Below are positions 37,811 to 46,832 of a DNA stretch of 50,180 bases, piece by piece. The DNA comes from an uncultured Oxalicibacterium sp. (lineage in GTDB: Bacteria; Pseudomonadota; Gammaproteobacteria; Burkholderiales; Burkholderiaceae_D). A program made the translations under genes and the position numbers. The stretch covers positions 1-50,180 of the forward strand of contig NZ_CAJYMD010000049.1 of the NCBI RefSeq assembly GCF_913776015.1, in the 5' to 3' direction. The notes under the pieces were generated by a model that ran no database searches, was not told the origin of the DNA, and was given only the letters and a program-made list of their open reading frames with translations. The first letter of the stretch is position 1. Every line of letters starts with the position of its first letter.

Positions 37811-38781
37811 GCAGTTTTCGTTTGTGAGGAAGAAGAGCGTGCCGTATCCGGCGCACTATCGTTGTGCTGCTCTGGCTCGGCAAGCAAGGTATGTTGGCGG
37901 TCGTCAATCACGCTCTCGGGTACATTGTCGTGCGCCATCTCGGCCGGTTTGTCGATCTTGCCTGCCTTGTCGGCCTTGCCAGATTTGAGTACCGATTTCT
38001 GGTGCACATCGTCCGGCTGCGGATCCTGTTGCACGGTGGCGATGCCAGCCAGCTTCAATTGCGCAGTACGTGGGCGACTCTTGCGCGCTGCTGCCGGTGC
38101 CTTGGCCAATGCAGCGTGCACGGCTTCCAGTGCCAGCTTGGCTGCTGCCTGTTCACCGGCGCGACGGCTGCCGCCCGTGCCGAATACCTGAATATCGAGC
38201 TTGGGCACCAGGCATTCGATTTCGAATTCCTGATTATGGGCAGCGCCATGCGTTGCCACCACGTTGTACTGCGGCAGCGCGATCTTCTTGCCTTGCAGGT
38301 ATTCCTGCAACAAGGTCTTGGCATCCTTGCCCAAGGTCTTCGGATCGACGCTATCGAGAATGGGAATATAGAGCGAACTGATTACCGTGCGCGCCACATC
38401 GAAACCGGCATCGAGGTAGATCGCGCCAAACAGCGCTTCCAACGTATCAGCCAGAATGGATGGGCGACGGAAGCCGCCTGATTTCAGTTCACCTTCGCCG
38501 AGGCGCAAGAACTGCGATAGCTCCAGCCGCTGGGCAATTTCGTACAGGGATTGTTGCTTGACCAGATTGGCGCGCAAGCGGGACAAATCGCCTTCGTCAA
38601 TGCGCGCGTAGCGATCAAACAGTAGCGAAGCAACGACGCAATTGAGGATGGAGTCACCAAGAAACTCAAGGCGCTCGTTATGCACCCCACTATGGCTGCG
38701 ATGCGTCAAAGCCTGCTGCAACAATGCAGCATCCTTGAATGTGTGACCCAGCCGGGTTTGCAGTAACGTCAAATCCATCAT
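37807..38781 (-). CDS. rnc: Ribonuclease III with a long C-terminal tail
   Basis: RNase III cuts double-stranded RNA, including rRNA precursors. The 324-residue protein has the catalytic signature [13 protein letters not shown] near residue 35 and [13 protein letters not shown] near 112. A double-stranded RNA-binding domain follows at about 155-225, including [19 protein letters not shown]. Residues about 235-324 form a hydrophilic, low-complexity tail rich in Lys, Asp, Pro and Ser, absent from the 226-residue E. coli enzyme. Longer tails occur in some Burkholderiales. Confidence 0.95.
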   Translation of the reverse strand: MMDLTLLQTRLGHTFKDAALLQQALTHRSHSGVHNERLEFLGDSILNCVVASLLFDRYARIDEGDLSRLRANLVKQQSLYEIAQRLELSQFLRLGEGELKSGGFRRPSILADTLEALFGAIYLDAGFDVARTVISSLYIPILDSVDPKTLGKDAKTLLQEYLQGKKIALPQYNVVATHGAAHNQEFEIECLVPKLDIQVFGTGGSRRAGEQAAAKLALEAVHAALAKAPAAARKSRPRTAQLKLAGIATVQQDPQPDDVHQKSVLKSGKADKAGKIDKPAEMAHDNVPESVIDDRQHTLLAEPEQHNDSAPDTARSSSSQTKTA

Positions 38782-38860
38782 GTATTCGTGTGTTCATGCC
38801 CGCCGCAGCGGCATTTGAAGCATTTTTCAACCTGCCCATGGTACCGCAGGTTGAGAAGTT

Positions 38861-39226
38861 CTACCTGTCTGTCGACGCTTCGTAATCGATCAACAAGCTT
38901 ACCGGCCCTACTAGCGGAATTTGTTTCTGATAGGAAAAACCAATCTGCACATTATCCCCGTTGCGCACGATATCCAGATCGCTGCCTTTGAGCGAAGTGA
39001 TATAGCCCACTTCGGCCTGCCGATTGAAAGCCGCGCGCATTTCAGCCGGCGAGCCTCCGGCGGCCTTGACACTGGCAATCGCCTTTTTTGCCGAAAGATA
39101 CTCGGTCACCGTGGGCACGACCTTCATTGCCAGAACAGCAACGCCACCAATCAGAACGAGTGCCAGAATCAGGCCGGTCAGCGACAATCCCTGCTGTTTG
39201 CGATGTGCCCACAAGGTGGATGTCAT
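38861..39226 (-). CDS. DUF4845 membrane protein
   Basis: The 121-residue protein has one N-terminal hydrophobic helix (about 13-35, GLSLTGLILALVLIGGVAVL) preceded by a positive segment, reminiscent of type IV pilin-like leaders. A small soluble domain contains KGSDLDIVRNGDNVQIGFSY. It lies between lepB and rnc, a position kept across many beta- and gammaproteobacteria. No function is established. A signal-peptidase or pilin-like role is only suggested by context. Confidence 0.85.
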   Translation of the reverse strand: MTSTLWAHRKQQGLSLTGLILALVLIGGVAVLAMKVVPTVTEYLSAKKAIASVKAAGGSPAEMRAAFNRQAEVGYITSLKGSDLDIVRNGDNVQIGFSYQKQIPLVGPVSLLIDYEASTDR

Positions 39227-39252
39227 GATCAGTCCTCCCTGACTGCTCTGAA

Positions 39253-40164
39253 TTAATGAAAACGCCCGATACGGCTCAGATCACCCAGATTCAGCCAGAT
39301 CAAAAATGCCTTTCCGACAATATTCTGATCCGGCACAAAACCCCAGTAACGGCTGTCGAGGCTGTTATCGCGATTATCACCCATCATGAAATACTGCCCT
39401 TGCGGCACTTTGCAGACAAAACCCTCGGCGTCGTAATTGCACAACTCACGATTCGGGAAATCGTGCGGATTCGGCACATAGGAAGGCGCACGCGGATTGT
39501 TCAGAATGCCGTGGCTTGCCTCGCCCAATTGTTCGCGGAACTGTTTCGAATAACTCAGCGTTTCCTGATCCAGATAATCCGGCAGCGGCTCGTACTTGAC
39601 AGGCACACCGTTGACGATCAGTTTCTTGTTCTTGTAGACCACTGTATCGCCAGGCACGCCGACCACGCGCTTGATGTAATCGAGCGCCATGTTTTCCGGA
39701 TACTTGAATACCATCACATCACCACGCTGCGGATTGCCGATCTCGACAATTTTCTTGTTGATGATAGGCAGACGAATACCGTACTGATACTTGTTGACCA
39801 GAATCAGATCGCCGACTTCCAATGTCGGCAGCATCGAGGTCGAAGGAATCTTGAAAGGCTCGTACAAAAACGAGCGCAGGAAAAATACCAATGCAATAAC
39901 GGGGAAGAAGCTGCCCGAATATTCGATCCACGTCGGCTGGCGCAGAAGATTGGCCTTGAGCGCAGCACGACCGCTTTCATCCGGCCGCACACCCTCTGCC
40001 GCGAGTTTGGCATTGCGTGCGTCGTATTCCGCAAGCACGGCGTCTGCCTTGGCCTGACGTTGCTTGGCCAGATAGAACTTGTCGAGCACCCAGATGATGC
40101 CGGTAGCGATCGTCAGGATGAAGAGGATCAGCGAAAAATTGCCCAGAATGTCTTGCAATGTCAT
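39253..40164 (-). CDS. lepB: Signal peptidase I
   Basis: LepB removes signal peptides from exported proteins at the periplasmic face of the inner membrane. The 303-residue protein has two N-terminal helices (about 9-29 and 84-100), catalytic Ser110 in [10 protein letters not shown], catalytic Lys165 in [12 protein letters not shown] and the conserved [18 protein letters not shown]. Its start overlaps the lepA stop by 4 bp, the standard lepA-lepB arrangement. Confidence 0.96.
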   Translation of the reverse strand: MTLQDILGNFSLILFILTIATGIIWVLDKFYLAKQRQAKADAVLAEYDARNAKLAAEGVRPDESGRAALKANLLRQPTWIEYSGSFFPVIALVFFLRSFLYEPFKIPSTSMLPTLEVGDLILVNKYQYGIRLPIINKKIVEIGNPQRGDVMVFKYPENMALDYIKRVVGVPGDTVVYKNKKLIVNGVPVKYEPLPDYLDQETLSYSKQFREQLGEASHGILNNPRAPSYVPNPHDFPNRELCNYDAEGFVCKVPQGQYFMMGDNRDNSLDSRYWGFVPDQNIVGKAFLIWLNLGDLSRIGRFH

Positions 40165-41954
40165 TTATCTTCCACTTGTAGAATGGCCAGAAACGCTTCT
40201 TGTGGAATCTCGACCGAGCCAACCTGCTTCATACGTTTTTTACCGGCTTTCTGCTTTTCCAGCAGCTTGCGCTTACGCGAAATATCACCGCCATAACACT
40301 TGGCCAACACGTTCTTGCGCAGCGCCTTGACGTTTTCGCGCGAGATGATGTTGGCACCGATCGCTGCCTGAATCGCCACATCAAACATTTGACGCGGAAT
40401 CAGCTCACGCATCTTGGCAGCCACCTGACGACCGCGATAAGGGGCATTGGCACGGTGCACAATAATCGCCAACGCATCGACCTTCTCGCTATTGATCAGC
40501 ATGTCCACCTTGACCACATCCGATGCGCGATTCTCTTTAAATTCGTAATCCATCGACGCATAACCGCGCGATGTCGACTTCAATCGATCAAAGAAGTCGA
40601 GCACGATCTCGGCCATCGGGATTTCGTAATGCAGCTTGACCTGACGACCGTGATACGCCATGTCGATCTGCACGCCACGCTTGCCGTTACACAGCGTCAT
40701 CACCGCGCCGACATACTCCTGCGGCATGTAGAGATTGACGTCGACAATCGGCTCGCGCACTTCATTGATCTTCGATGGATCCGGCATCTTCGAAGGATTG
40801 TCGACACGGATGATGGAACCATCACGCATCTCGACTTCATACACCACGGTCGGCGCCGTGGTAATCAAATCCATATCGAATTCGCGTTCGAGACGTTCCT
40901 GCACAATCTCCATGTGCAACAAGCCAAGGAAGCCGCAACGGAAGCCGAAACCCAACGCCTGCGACACTTCCGGCTCATACATCAGCGCGGCATCGTTCAA
41001 CTTGAGCTTTTCCAGCGAATCCCGCAGCGCGTCATATTGGTTTGCTTCCACCGGGAACAAACCGGCAAACACTTGCGGTTGCACTTCTTTAAAACCCGGC
41101 AATGGCGCAGGTGCCGGCTTGCCGGCAAGCGTGACGGTATCGCCAACCTTGGCAGCCGTCAGTTCTTTGATACCCGCGATGATGAAACCTACCTGACCTG
41201 CGGTCAGTTGCGGCAGCGACACCGAGCGCGGCGTGAACACACCAATGTTCTCGACCAGATTTTGTGAGCCGGTCGCCATCAACAGAATCTTGTCTTTCGG
41301 ACGCAAGGTGCCATTCACCACGCGCACCAGCATCACGACACCGACGTAGGAGTCGTACCAGGAATCGACGATCAACGCTTGCAGCGGTGCATCCGGATCG
41401 CCTTTTGGCGGCGGCACTTTGGCAATCAGGCTTTCCAGAACATCTTCGACACCGAGGCCGGTTTTTGCCGAGCAGACAGTGGCGTCGCTGGCATCGATCC
41501 CGATGACGTCTTCGATTTCTTTTTTGGCGTTATCCGGATCGGCGTGCGGCAAATCGATCTTGTTGAGAATCGGCACCACCTCCACGCCCAGATCGAGCGC
41601 GGTATAGCAGTTTGCAACGGTCTGCGCTTCCACACCTTGCGAGGCATCGACCACCAGCAATGCGCCTTCACATGCGGACAGCGAGCGGCTGACTTCATAC
41701 GAGAAATCAACGTGACCCGGCGTATCGATCAGATTGAGGTTGTAGACCTCACCATCGCGCGCCTCGTATTGCAAGGCAGCGGTCTGCGCCTTGATGGTGA
41801 TGCCGCGCTCGCGTTCGATATCCATGGAATCGAGCACTTGCGCATCCATTTCGCGTTCCGACAGGCCACCGCACAGTTGAATGATGCGGTCAGCCAGCGT
41901 GGATTTACCGTGATCGATATGCGCGATGATGGAAAAATTGCGGATGTTGTTCAT
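40161..41954 (-). CDS. lepA: Elongation factor 4 (LepA)
   Basis: LepA is a ribosome-associated GTPase implicated in translation initiation, 30S assembly and back-translocation. The 597-residue protein has G1 [15 protein letters not shown]2 region RERGITIK, G3 DTPGHVDF, G4 NKIDLPHAD and the LepA-specific C-terminal domain ending [21 protein letters not shown]. An intrinsic terminator ends only about 19 bp before its start codon, and the ribosome site is poor, so expression may depend on read-through or leader structure. Confidence 0.97.
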   Translation of the reverse strand: MNNIRNFSIIAHIDHGKSTLADRIIQLCGGLSEREMDAQVLDSMDIERERGITIKAQTAALQYEARDGEVYNLNLIDTPGHVDFSYEVSRSLSACEGALLVVDASQGVEAQTVANCYTALDLGVEVVPILNKIDLPHADPDNAKKEIEDVIGIDASDATVCSAKTGLGVEDVLESLIAKVPPPKGDPDAPLQALIVDSWYDSYVGVVMLVRVVNGTLRPKDKILLMATGSQNLVENIGVFTPRSVSLPQLTAGQVGFIIAGIKELTAAKVGDTVTLAGKPAPAPLPGFKEVQPQVFAGLFPVEANQYDALRDSLEKLKLNDAALMYEPEVSQALGFGFRCGFLGLLHMEIVQERLEREFDMDLITTAPTVVYEVEMRDGSIIRVDNPSKMPDPSKINEVREPIVDVNLYMPQEYVGAVMTLCNGKRGVQIDMAYHGRQVKLHYEIPMAEIVLDFFDRLKSTSRGYASMDYEFKENRASDVVKVDMLINSEKVDALAIIVHRANAPYRGRQVAAKMRELIPRQMFDVAIQAAIGANIISRENVKALRKNVLAKCYGGDISRKRKLLEKQKAGKKRMKQVGSVEIPQEAFLAILQVEDK

Positions 41955-41972
41955 TAACCAATTAAAGACTAC

Positions 41973-42015
41973 AAAAAAAGCGCTCCATGCGGGAAGACTC
42001 TTCCCAGGCGAGCGC
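41973..42015 (-). terminator. Terminator or attenuator immediately upstream of lepA
   Basis: On the minus strand, a hairpin closed by GCGCTC/GAGCGC with an inner GGGAAGA/TCTTCCC stem is followed by seven T residues, ending about 19 bp before the lepA ATG. It would end transcripts from the thioredoxin-fold gene or act as a leader attenuator for lepA. Confidence 0.7.
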
Positions 42016-42146
42016 CTTGTGACAGATGGATGAGGACCCCGGCATTCTACCGGATTTCAGAGAGGAACAGCCGGCTAATTGCATCTGGGCACCAAGCGCG
42101 CAGCGCTTCGCAACATGGCTGCCAACACCAGCATCACGCAGCGACG

Positions 42147-42404
42147 TCATTTCGATTCAACAACGAAACGTTCCACTGCAGCCGCGTCCAGCAGATAGTG
42201 GCATAACTGAACCGACGGTTGATTCGGCCGTGCCCCAGTCAGAACCGGCACTAGTTCATCATAGCGCTCGACCAGCTTAGGATGCGCATCCACATCGATC
42301 ACATCCAAACGATGTGGCACCGCCAGTTTCAATCCCTCAAATGCCATCTGCATCTCATGACAGAGATGACAATAAGCGCGCGAATAAAGCGTGAAAGTCA
42401 GCAC
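42147..42404 (-). CDS. Glutaredoxin-like protein
   Basis: The small 85-residue thioredoxin-fold protein has CHLC at residues 12-15 (YSRAYCHLCHEM) and a cis-Pro-like segment near GARPNQPSV. The region resembles the DUF836/glutaredoxin-2-like family commonly found between mucD and lepA in betaproteobacteria. A redox role is likely; substrate is unknown. Terminators flank it on both sides. Confidence 0.85.
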   Translation of the reverse strand: MLTFTLYSRAYCHLCHEMQMAFEGLKLAVPHRLDVIDVDAHPKLVERYDELVPVLTGARPNQPSVQLCHYLLDAAAVERFVVESK

Positions 42405-42410
42405 CGGGCA

Positions 42411-42446
42411 AAAAGAAAAAAGGCTGCAGATGTTGTCCGCAGCCTT
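42411..42446 (-). terminator. Intrinsic terminator after the rpoE-mucD operon
   Basis: An AAGGCTGC/GCAGCCTT stem is followed by a T-rich run on the minus strand, starting 10 bp after the mucD stop. The T-run overlaps the region just upstream of the glutaredoxin-like gene. Confidence 0.85.
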
Positions 42447-42455
42447 GACAGGAAA

Positions 42456-43928
42456 TTATTGCGACAACGGTTTGACAGGAACGAATTGAGACGAATCACC
42501 CCGACGCACCAGCAGCAAGGTCGTTCGCTTGGCATCCAGTCGCGTCACCAACTCGTTAAACTGCTTCGCATCCTTGATATCCGTATTGTTGACACGCAAA
42601 ACGATATCGCCTGCCCGCAAGCCTGCCCGCGCCGACGCACCTTCTGACGCCTCTACCAACACGCCACCTTCGATTTTCAACTCGCGCAATTGCGCAGCGT
42701 TCAAATCATTCACAACCAATCCCAGGGAATTGGCCGTGCGCGGTGCTTTTGGCTTCGGCGTCTGAGCTACCACCTGATCGGCTTCCAGCTCGACAATATT
42801 CACCGACAGATCGCGTGTGGCACCTTTGCGCCAGACCGTCAGCGTCGAACGCGAACCCGGCTTGGTACCGCCAACCAGACGTGGAAGATCGCTCGATCGT
42901 TCGATCGTCACGCCATTGAATTTCAAAATGACGTCACCGGCTTCGACACCCGCCTTTTCTGCAGGTCCACCCGGCTCTACGCGCTGCACCAGCGAACCCT
43001 GCGCACGCGGCAGACCCAATGATTCCGCCACGTCTTTCGTAACATCGCCAATCTGCACACCAATACGACCACGCGTCACCTTGCCACTAGCACGCAATTG
43101 ATCCGCTACACGCATGGCTTCGTCGATCGGCACCGCAAACGAAATGCCCATGAAACCACCGGAACGGCTATAGATTTGCGAATTGATGCCAATCACCTCG
43201 CCGCGCATGTTGATCAGCGGACCACCCGAGTTGCCAGGATTGACGGCCACATCTGTCTGGATCAAAGGCAGATAGTCGCCGGTATCACGCGCCTTGGCCG
43301 ATACGATGCCAGCCGTCACCGTATTGTCGAGGCCAAAAGGCGAACCGATTGCCATGACCCATTCGCCGACGCGAATCTTGTCCGAATCGCCAATTGCCAG
43401 GCGCGGCAGATTGCTACCCTCGATCTTGACGATCGCCACATCGGTACGCTTGTCGGCACCGATGATCTTGGCCTTGTATTCACGCTTGTCGGTCAACGTA
43501 ACAAAGACTTCATCCGCACCATCGATCACATGGGCGTTGGTCATCACGTAGCCATCAGCCGAAATGATGAAACCCGACCCCACACCGCGCGGCACGACTT
43601 CCTCGGTTTCCGGCGCATTTTGTCGGCGATTCCGTGGTGTCGGTTGTTGCGGCAACGGCATGCCGAAGAAGCGTCGGAAAAACTCCTGCATTTCCTGATC
43701 CTGCTGCGAGGCGCCGCTCTGATTCATCTTGACGCGTTCAGTCGTCCGGATATTGACGACGGCAGGACCGGCCTTTTCAGCCAAATCGGTAAAGTCCGGC
43801 AAGCCCGCGACCGACGTTGCCGCGACAGCCTGAGATGAAAAGCCTGCGATAGCAGGCGCGAACGATAAAACGGCAGCACTCATCAGCGCAACCGTCAAGT
43901 GTTTGCGAAAAGGCTTCATCGTTGTCAT
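42456..43928 (-). CDS. mucD: Periplasmic serine protease DegP/MucD (Do family)
   Basis: This HtrA-type protease-chaperone degrades misfolded periplasmic proteins. The 490-residue protein has a signal peptide (about residues 1-36, hydrophobic core LTVALMSAAVLSF, AVA cleavage region) and catalytic triad His133 (NAHVIDG), Asp163 (RTDVAIV) and Ser235 (NPGNSGGPL). Two PDZ domains lie at about 275-365 and 390-485. ATG at 43919 is an alternative start. It is the last gene of rpoE-rseA-rseB-mucD, 17 bp behind rseB and followed by a terminator. Confidence 0.95.
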   Translation of the reverse strand: MTTMKPFRKHLTVALMSAAVLSFAPAIAGFSSQAVAATSVAGLPDFTDLAEKAGPAVVNIRTTERVKMNQSGASQQDQEMQEFFRRFFGMPLPQQPTPRNRRQNAPETEEVVPRGVGSGFIISADGYVMTNAHVIDGADEVFVTLTDKREYKAKIIGADKRTDVAIVKIEGSNLPRLAIGDSDKIRVGEWVMAIGSPFGLDNTVTAGIVSAKARDTGDYLPLIQTDVAVNPGNSGGPLINMRGEVIGINSQIYSRSGGFMGISFAVPIDEAMRVADQLRASGKVTRGRIGVQIGDVTKDVAESLGLPRAQGSLVQRVEPGGPAEKAGVEAGDVILKFNGVTIERSSDLPRLVGGTKPGSRSTLTVWRKGATRDLSVNIVELEADQVVAQTPKPKAPRTANSLGLVVNDLNAAQLRELKIEGGVLVEASEGASARAGLRAGDIVLRVNNTDIKDAKQFNELVTRLDAKRTTLLLVRRGDSSQFVPVKPLSQ

Positions 43929-43945
43929 ACCACGCAGAAAAAAGA

Positions 43946-44947
43946 TTAGGGATTGAACTCGATCGAGTTCGCGACCTGCTTGATCGCAGCAAAAGGCACT
44001 TCGCCGACGATCGTCAGCCAGTAATCACCTTGGCGCTTGCCAATGATATTCATGGCACCCTGCTGCATCGATCCTTCGGTACGGCTTTGCGTGCCGGGTT
44101 CGATAAATACGGAAATCGCAGCCAGACCATCCGAATACACCAACTGCGCCACTTCGCGTTGCGAAGGCGGAACATTTTCATTGGTCGTATCCGTGATCAG
44201 ACGTTTGACTTCACGTGTTTTCTTGAAGCCGGGCGGAATACCTTTAACCGACCAGCCGGAAAGATTGGCATCGCTCATGACCGCATTCTCGACGCGCCAT
44301 CCTTGCGTGTTCTTGAAACTTGTCTTGACCGATGTCGGATCTACATTGCCAATCACGATCTGCGTGAAGGCAATCTGCTCGACCACATCGTTCTTTTCAT
44401 TGAGAGTTTGCGCCTTCAGCAAAAGCCCGGTGGATTTCTCAATCCAGAGCTTATAGCCATAACGCAGTTTGTCCTTCGGTGTCAGGATCACGGTCTGGCA
44501 GTCGTGGCCGGCAACGCGTCCACTTTCACCTTGCTTGAGCGCATAGTGTTCCACCAATTCATTCGGATGTGCCCCGAGAATGGCCGGAAAAACGTCCTGC
44601 GATACGCGCTTTTCTACGCGAATGGATTTGCTTTCAGGGATGTAGCACGCGATCTCTTCGTTATTGCGGATATATTCACGCGGCTTGCCATCGAGAATTT
44701 CCAGCTTTTCAAGTTCGTTCTTGCCGCTACGGATATGCGAAATGCGTGAAGTACGCACCTGATTACCCTGCTGATAAACGAAGGTGCCGGAATAATTCAG
44801 TTTCTGGGCGGAAGACTGAATTTTTTTCAGCCAGACCTGCGCTTCACGGGAATCGTGGGCTGGCTCCACCGTCTCGGCATGAGCGGTGAAAGCCAGCAAA
44901 CTCGAAAACAGCACTACAAATTTGAAAAGGCCCAATGTCTGCCGCAT
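43946..44947 (-). CDS. rseB: Sigma-E regulatory protein RseB/MucB
   Basis: RseB binds the periplasmic part of RseA and protects it from DegS, restraining sigma-E until envelope stress. The 333-residue protein has a signal peptide (LFKFVVLFSSLLAFTAHA), a lipoprotein-localisation-like N-terminal domain (LNYSGTFVYQQGNQVRTSRI) and a C-terminal domain with VYSDGLAAISVFIEPG. It starts 5 bp after the rseA stop and precedes mucD. Length is typical for the family. Confidence 0.94.
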   Translation of the reverse strand: MRQTLGLFKFVVLFSSLLAFTAHAETVEPAHDSREAQVWLKKIQSSAQKLNYSGTFVYQQGNQVRTSRISHIRSGKNELEKLEILDGKPREYIRNNEEIACYIPESKSIRVEKRVSQDVFPAILGAHPNELVEHYALKQGESGRVAGHDCQTVILTPKDKLRYGYKLWIEKSTGLLLKAQTLNEKNDVVEQIAFTQIVIGNVDPTSVKTSFKNTQGWRVENAVMSDANLSGWSVKGIPPGFKKTREVKRLITDTTNENVPPSQREVAQLVYSDGLAAISVFIEPGTQSRTEGSMQQGAMNIIGKRQGDYWLTIVGEVPFAAIKQVANSIEFNP

Positions 44948-44952
44948 AAGTA

Positions 44953-45531
44953 TTATTTTTCCGAATCCACAGCGAACGTCGCTGAACGTGCATATTGCGC
45001 AGTGCTGTAGACAGACGGCGAAAAACGCTGATGCGCCAACAGATAATCATCAATACGCGGATCACGCAGGACTTCGCCTTCCTGTGCCGCTGCGGCGACT
45101 GGTTCTGACACTGCGGCCACCTGCGCTACCACTGGCGATGCCTGCGGCGCACTCGCAACCGTTGCAGTTTGCTGCGGCAACATGTTCGGCACCGTAAGAA
45201 ATGCCACGACGGCTACTGCAGCGGCAGCCATGCCAGGCATGGCAAAACGCTTTGCGGCACTCTTGCGAGCAACAACGTCTTGATGCACTGCCGGCATCAT
45301 GATGACGGGCTCGTCATCCAGACGTGCAAACATGCGCTGATTGAAATCGGCGCTCAGCGGCACATTCAATTCATCGGAACGCAAAGCATCACCGATCTGG
45401 TGATATCCGTCCCACGCGGCACGGCCTTCCTGCTGGCGCAATGAAGCCAGCACGGCATCGATCTGGCTATCATCCAGCTCGCCGTCGAGAAAGGCAGAAA
45501 TTTGTTCCCGCGTCATATTCATCGTATTCAT
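44953..45531 (-). CDS. rseA: Sigma-E anti-sigma factor RseA
   Basis: RseA is an inner-membrane protein that holds sigma-E inactive. The 192-residue product has the RseA N-terminal sigma-binding motif EQISAFLDGELDDSQID. One membrane helix lies near residues 95-117 (GMAAAAVAVVAFLTVPNML). A periplasmic Ala/Val-rich tail ends in a conserved-looking DYLLAHQRFSPSVYSTAQYA. The ATG at 45531 has GAGG five bases upstream and is preferred to the adjacent GTG at 45534. It follows rpoE by about 60 bp. Confidence 0.92.
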   Translation of the reverse strand: MNTMNMTREQISAFLDGELDDSQIDAVLASLRQQEGRAAWDGYHQIGDALRSDELNVPLSADFNQRMFARLDDEPVIMMPAVHQDVVARKSAAKRFAMPGMAAAAVAVVAFLTVPNMLPQQTATVASAPQASPVVAQVAAVSEPVAAAAQEGEVLRDPRIDDYLLAHQRFSPSVYSTAQYARSATFAVDSEK

Positions 45532-45594
45532 CACAACCTCGAAAAAATTAAGGCTACCCCTATATTTCCCGCAAAAAGTAAAACAGTTTTGTTT

Positions 45595-46197
45595 TTACCA
45601 ACGTTTATCGAGTGCCGTATCCAGCAACGGCCTTAATTTTTCCGAGATAGCTTCGCGCGCCCGGAAAATCCTGCTGCGCACAGTGCCGATCGGACATCCC
45701 ATCGATTCGGCAATCTCGTCGTAACTCAACCCTTCGATCTCGCGCAATGTAATTGCCATGCGCAACTCTTCCGGCAACTCTCCCATCGCTATATTCAACG
45801 TATGGGCAATCTGCTTGGTTGCCAATAGCGATTCCGGCGTGTTGATATCTCTTAGGTGGTCGCCATCGTCAAAAGTTTCTGCCTCTTCGACATCTGCCTC
45901 TGTTGATGTCGGCGCGCGTCGCCCTTGCGTCACGAGATAGTTTTTCGCCGTATTGATACCGATGCGGTAAAGCCAGGTATAAAACGCCGAATCGCCGCGA
46001 AATTGCGGCAATGCACGATACGCCTTGATAAAGGCCTCCTGCACCACGTCTTCCGCTTCCGCCTGGTCGCGCACAAGCCGCGAAACCAGTCGCATGAGTT
46101 TTCGTTGATACTTGATCACCAACAGCTCAAAGGCTTTCTTGTCCCCGCTTTGCACGCGTTCGACAAGCTGTTGATCAATGTCGCGTTCTGTCGTCAA
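45595..46197 (-). CDS. rpoE: RNA polymerase sigma-E factor
   Basis: This ECF sigma factor directs the envelope-stress regulon. It has sigma region 2 (DQAEAEDVVQEAFIKAYRALPQF, in two blocks, and FYTWLYRIGINTAKNYL) and region 4 (LPEELRMAITLREIEGLSYDEIAESMGCPIGTVRSRIFRAR, in two blocks). A TTG start at 46197 is preferred: it has AAGGGA seven bases upstream, gives 200 residues as in other RpoE proteins, and fits a promoter near 46242-46268. An ATG at 46224 in the same frame would add nine residues without a ribosome site. Confidence 0.94.
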   Translation of the reverse strand: MTTERDIDQQLVERVQSGDKKAFELLVIKYQRKLMRLVSRLVRDQAEAEDVVQEAFIKAYRALPQFRGDSAFYTWLYRIGINTAKNYLVTQGRRAPTSTEADVEEAETFDDGDHLRDINTPESLLATKQIAHTLNIAMGELPEELRMAITLREIEGLSYDEIAESMGCPIGTVRSRIFRAREAISEKLRPLLDTALDKRW

Positions 46198-46241
46198 TCT
46201 TGGTCCCTTGTAATGCTGCAACATGCACGCGGTCCGTGCTG

Positions 46242-46268
46242 TTGACTGGGCGTAACATGATTAGTTCA
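46242..46268 (-). promoter_or_regulatory. Candidate sigma-E-dependent promoter of rpoE
   Basis: On the minus strand TGAACTA (46268-46262), a 15-bp spacer and GTCAA (46246-46242) resemble the sigma-E consensus GGAACTT-N15/17-GTCTAA or TCAAA. The start would fall about 35-40 bp before the TTG start codon of rpoE, consistent with autoregulation. Confidence 0.5.
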
Positions 46269-46280
46269 AAGATTTCGACA

Positions 46281-46781
46281 CTAAATTTGTCGTATCCCGT
46301 GCGTATCCGTTTCGGCTTTTCTTGCTGAAATCCAGCGACAAGCGACCAGCAAGCCATGAAAGACTTCCGGCGAAACGGCGTCGCGTAGAATCAATACTAC
46401 TTCCGTTTTACCTTGTACATTTTGCAAGTGCAACACAAGCAGATGGGGCCAGATCGTTGACGTTGGCAACAGGCTTACCAACTCACCCTTATCCTGTCCA
46501 TCCATTACACCCGATTTCGTAATATCCAGCTTCACGAAACGTATTTGCCCGACACCAGAAATATGCAATGCAACGTGCGTTCTGGCACGATGCCAATGCA
46601 TATAAGACCATGACAATGCAATCGTACCAAGCAGCGCGATTGCTACTTGCCATGCCGGAAAAGGCTCAGCAAACGAATAAGCAAACAACCACAGTCCCGC
46701 AATTACCAGCACATGCATGCAAGCCACCAGAACAGACAAACGCCCTGATGGTTTAATTAATGCACTGAGAGCGATCGACAT
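46281..46781 (-). CDS. Membrane protein of unknown function (YgfX-like)
   Basis: The 166-residue protein has two N-terminal hydrophobic helices (about residues 16-36 and 43-60) with a soluble C-terminal half containing LLPTSTIWPHLLVLHLQ and VSPEVFHGLLVACRWI. That layout resembles YgfX/CptA-type proteins, but the similarity is weak and I do not claim it. ATG 46781 is preferred over a TTG at 46793 that lies in the fabF terminator. It lies between fabF and rpoE, a position where such a gene is common in betaproteobacteria. Confidence 0.72.
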   Translation of the reverse strand: MSIALSALIKPSGRLSVLVACMHVLVIAGLWLFAYSFAEPFPAWQVAIALLGTIALSWSYMHWHRARTHVALHISGVGQIRFVKLDITKSGVMDGQDKGELVSLLPTSTIWPHLLVLHLQNVQGKTEVVLILRDAVSPEVFHGLLVACRWISARKAETDTHGIRQI

Positions 46782-46792
46782 GTGCCTGGACA

Positions 46793-46830
46793 AGAAAAAA
46801 TCCGATCCTTCTTGCGAGGGATCGGATTTT
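46793..46830 (-). terminator. Intrinsic terminator of the fab operon
   Basis: A 12-bp perfect stem (AAAATCCGATCC/GGATCGGATTTT) with a 10-base loop is followed by a T-run on the minus strand, immediately after the fabF stop. Confidence 0.9.
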
Positions 46831-46832
46831 CG

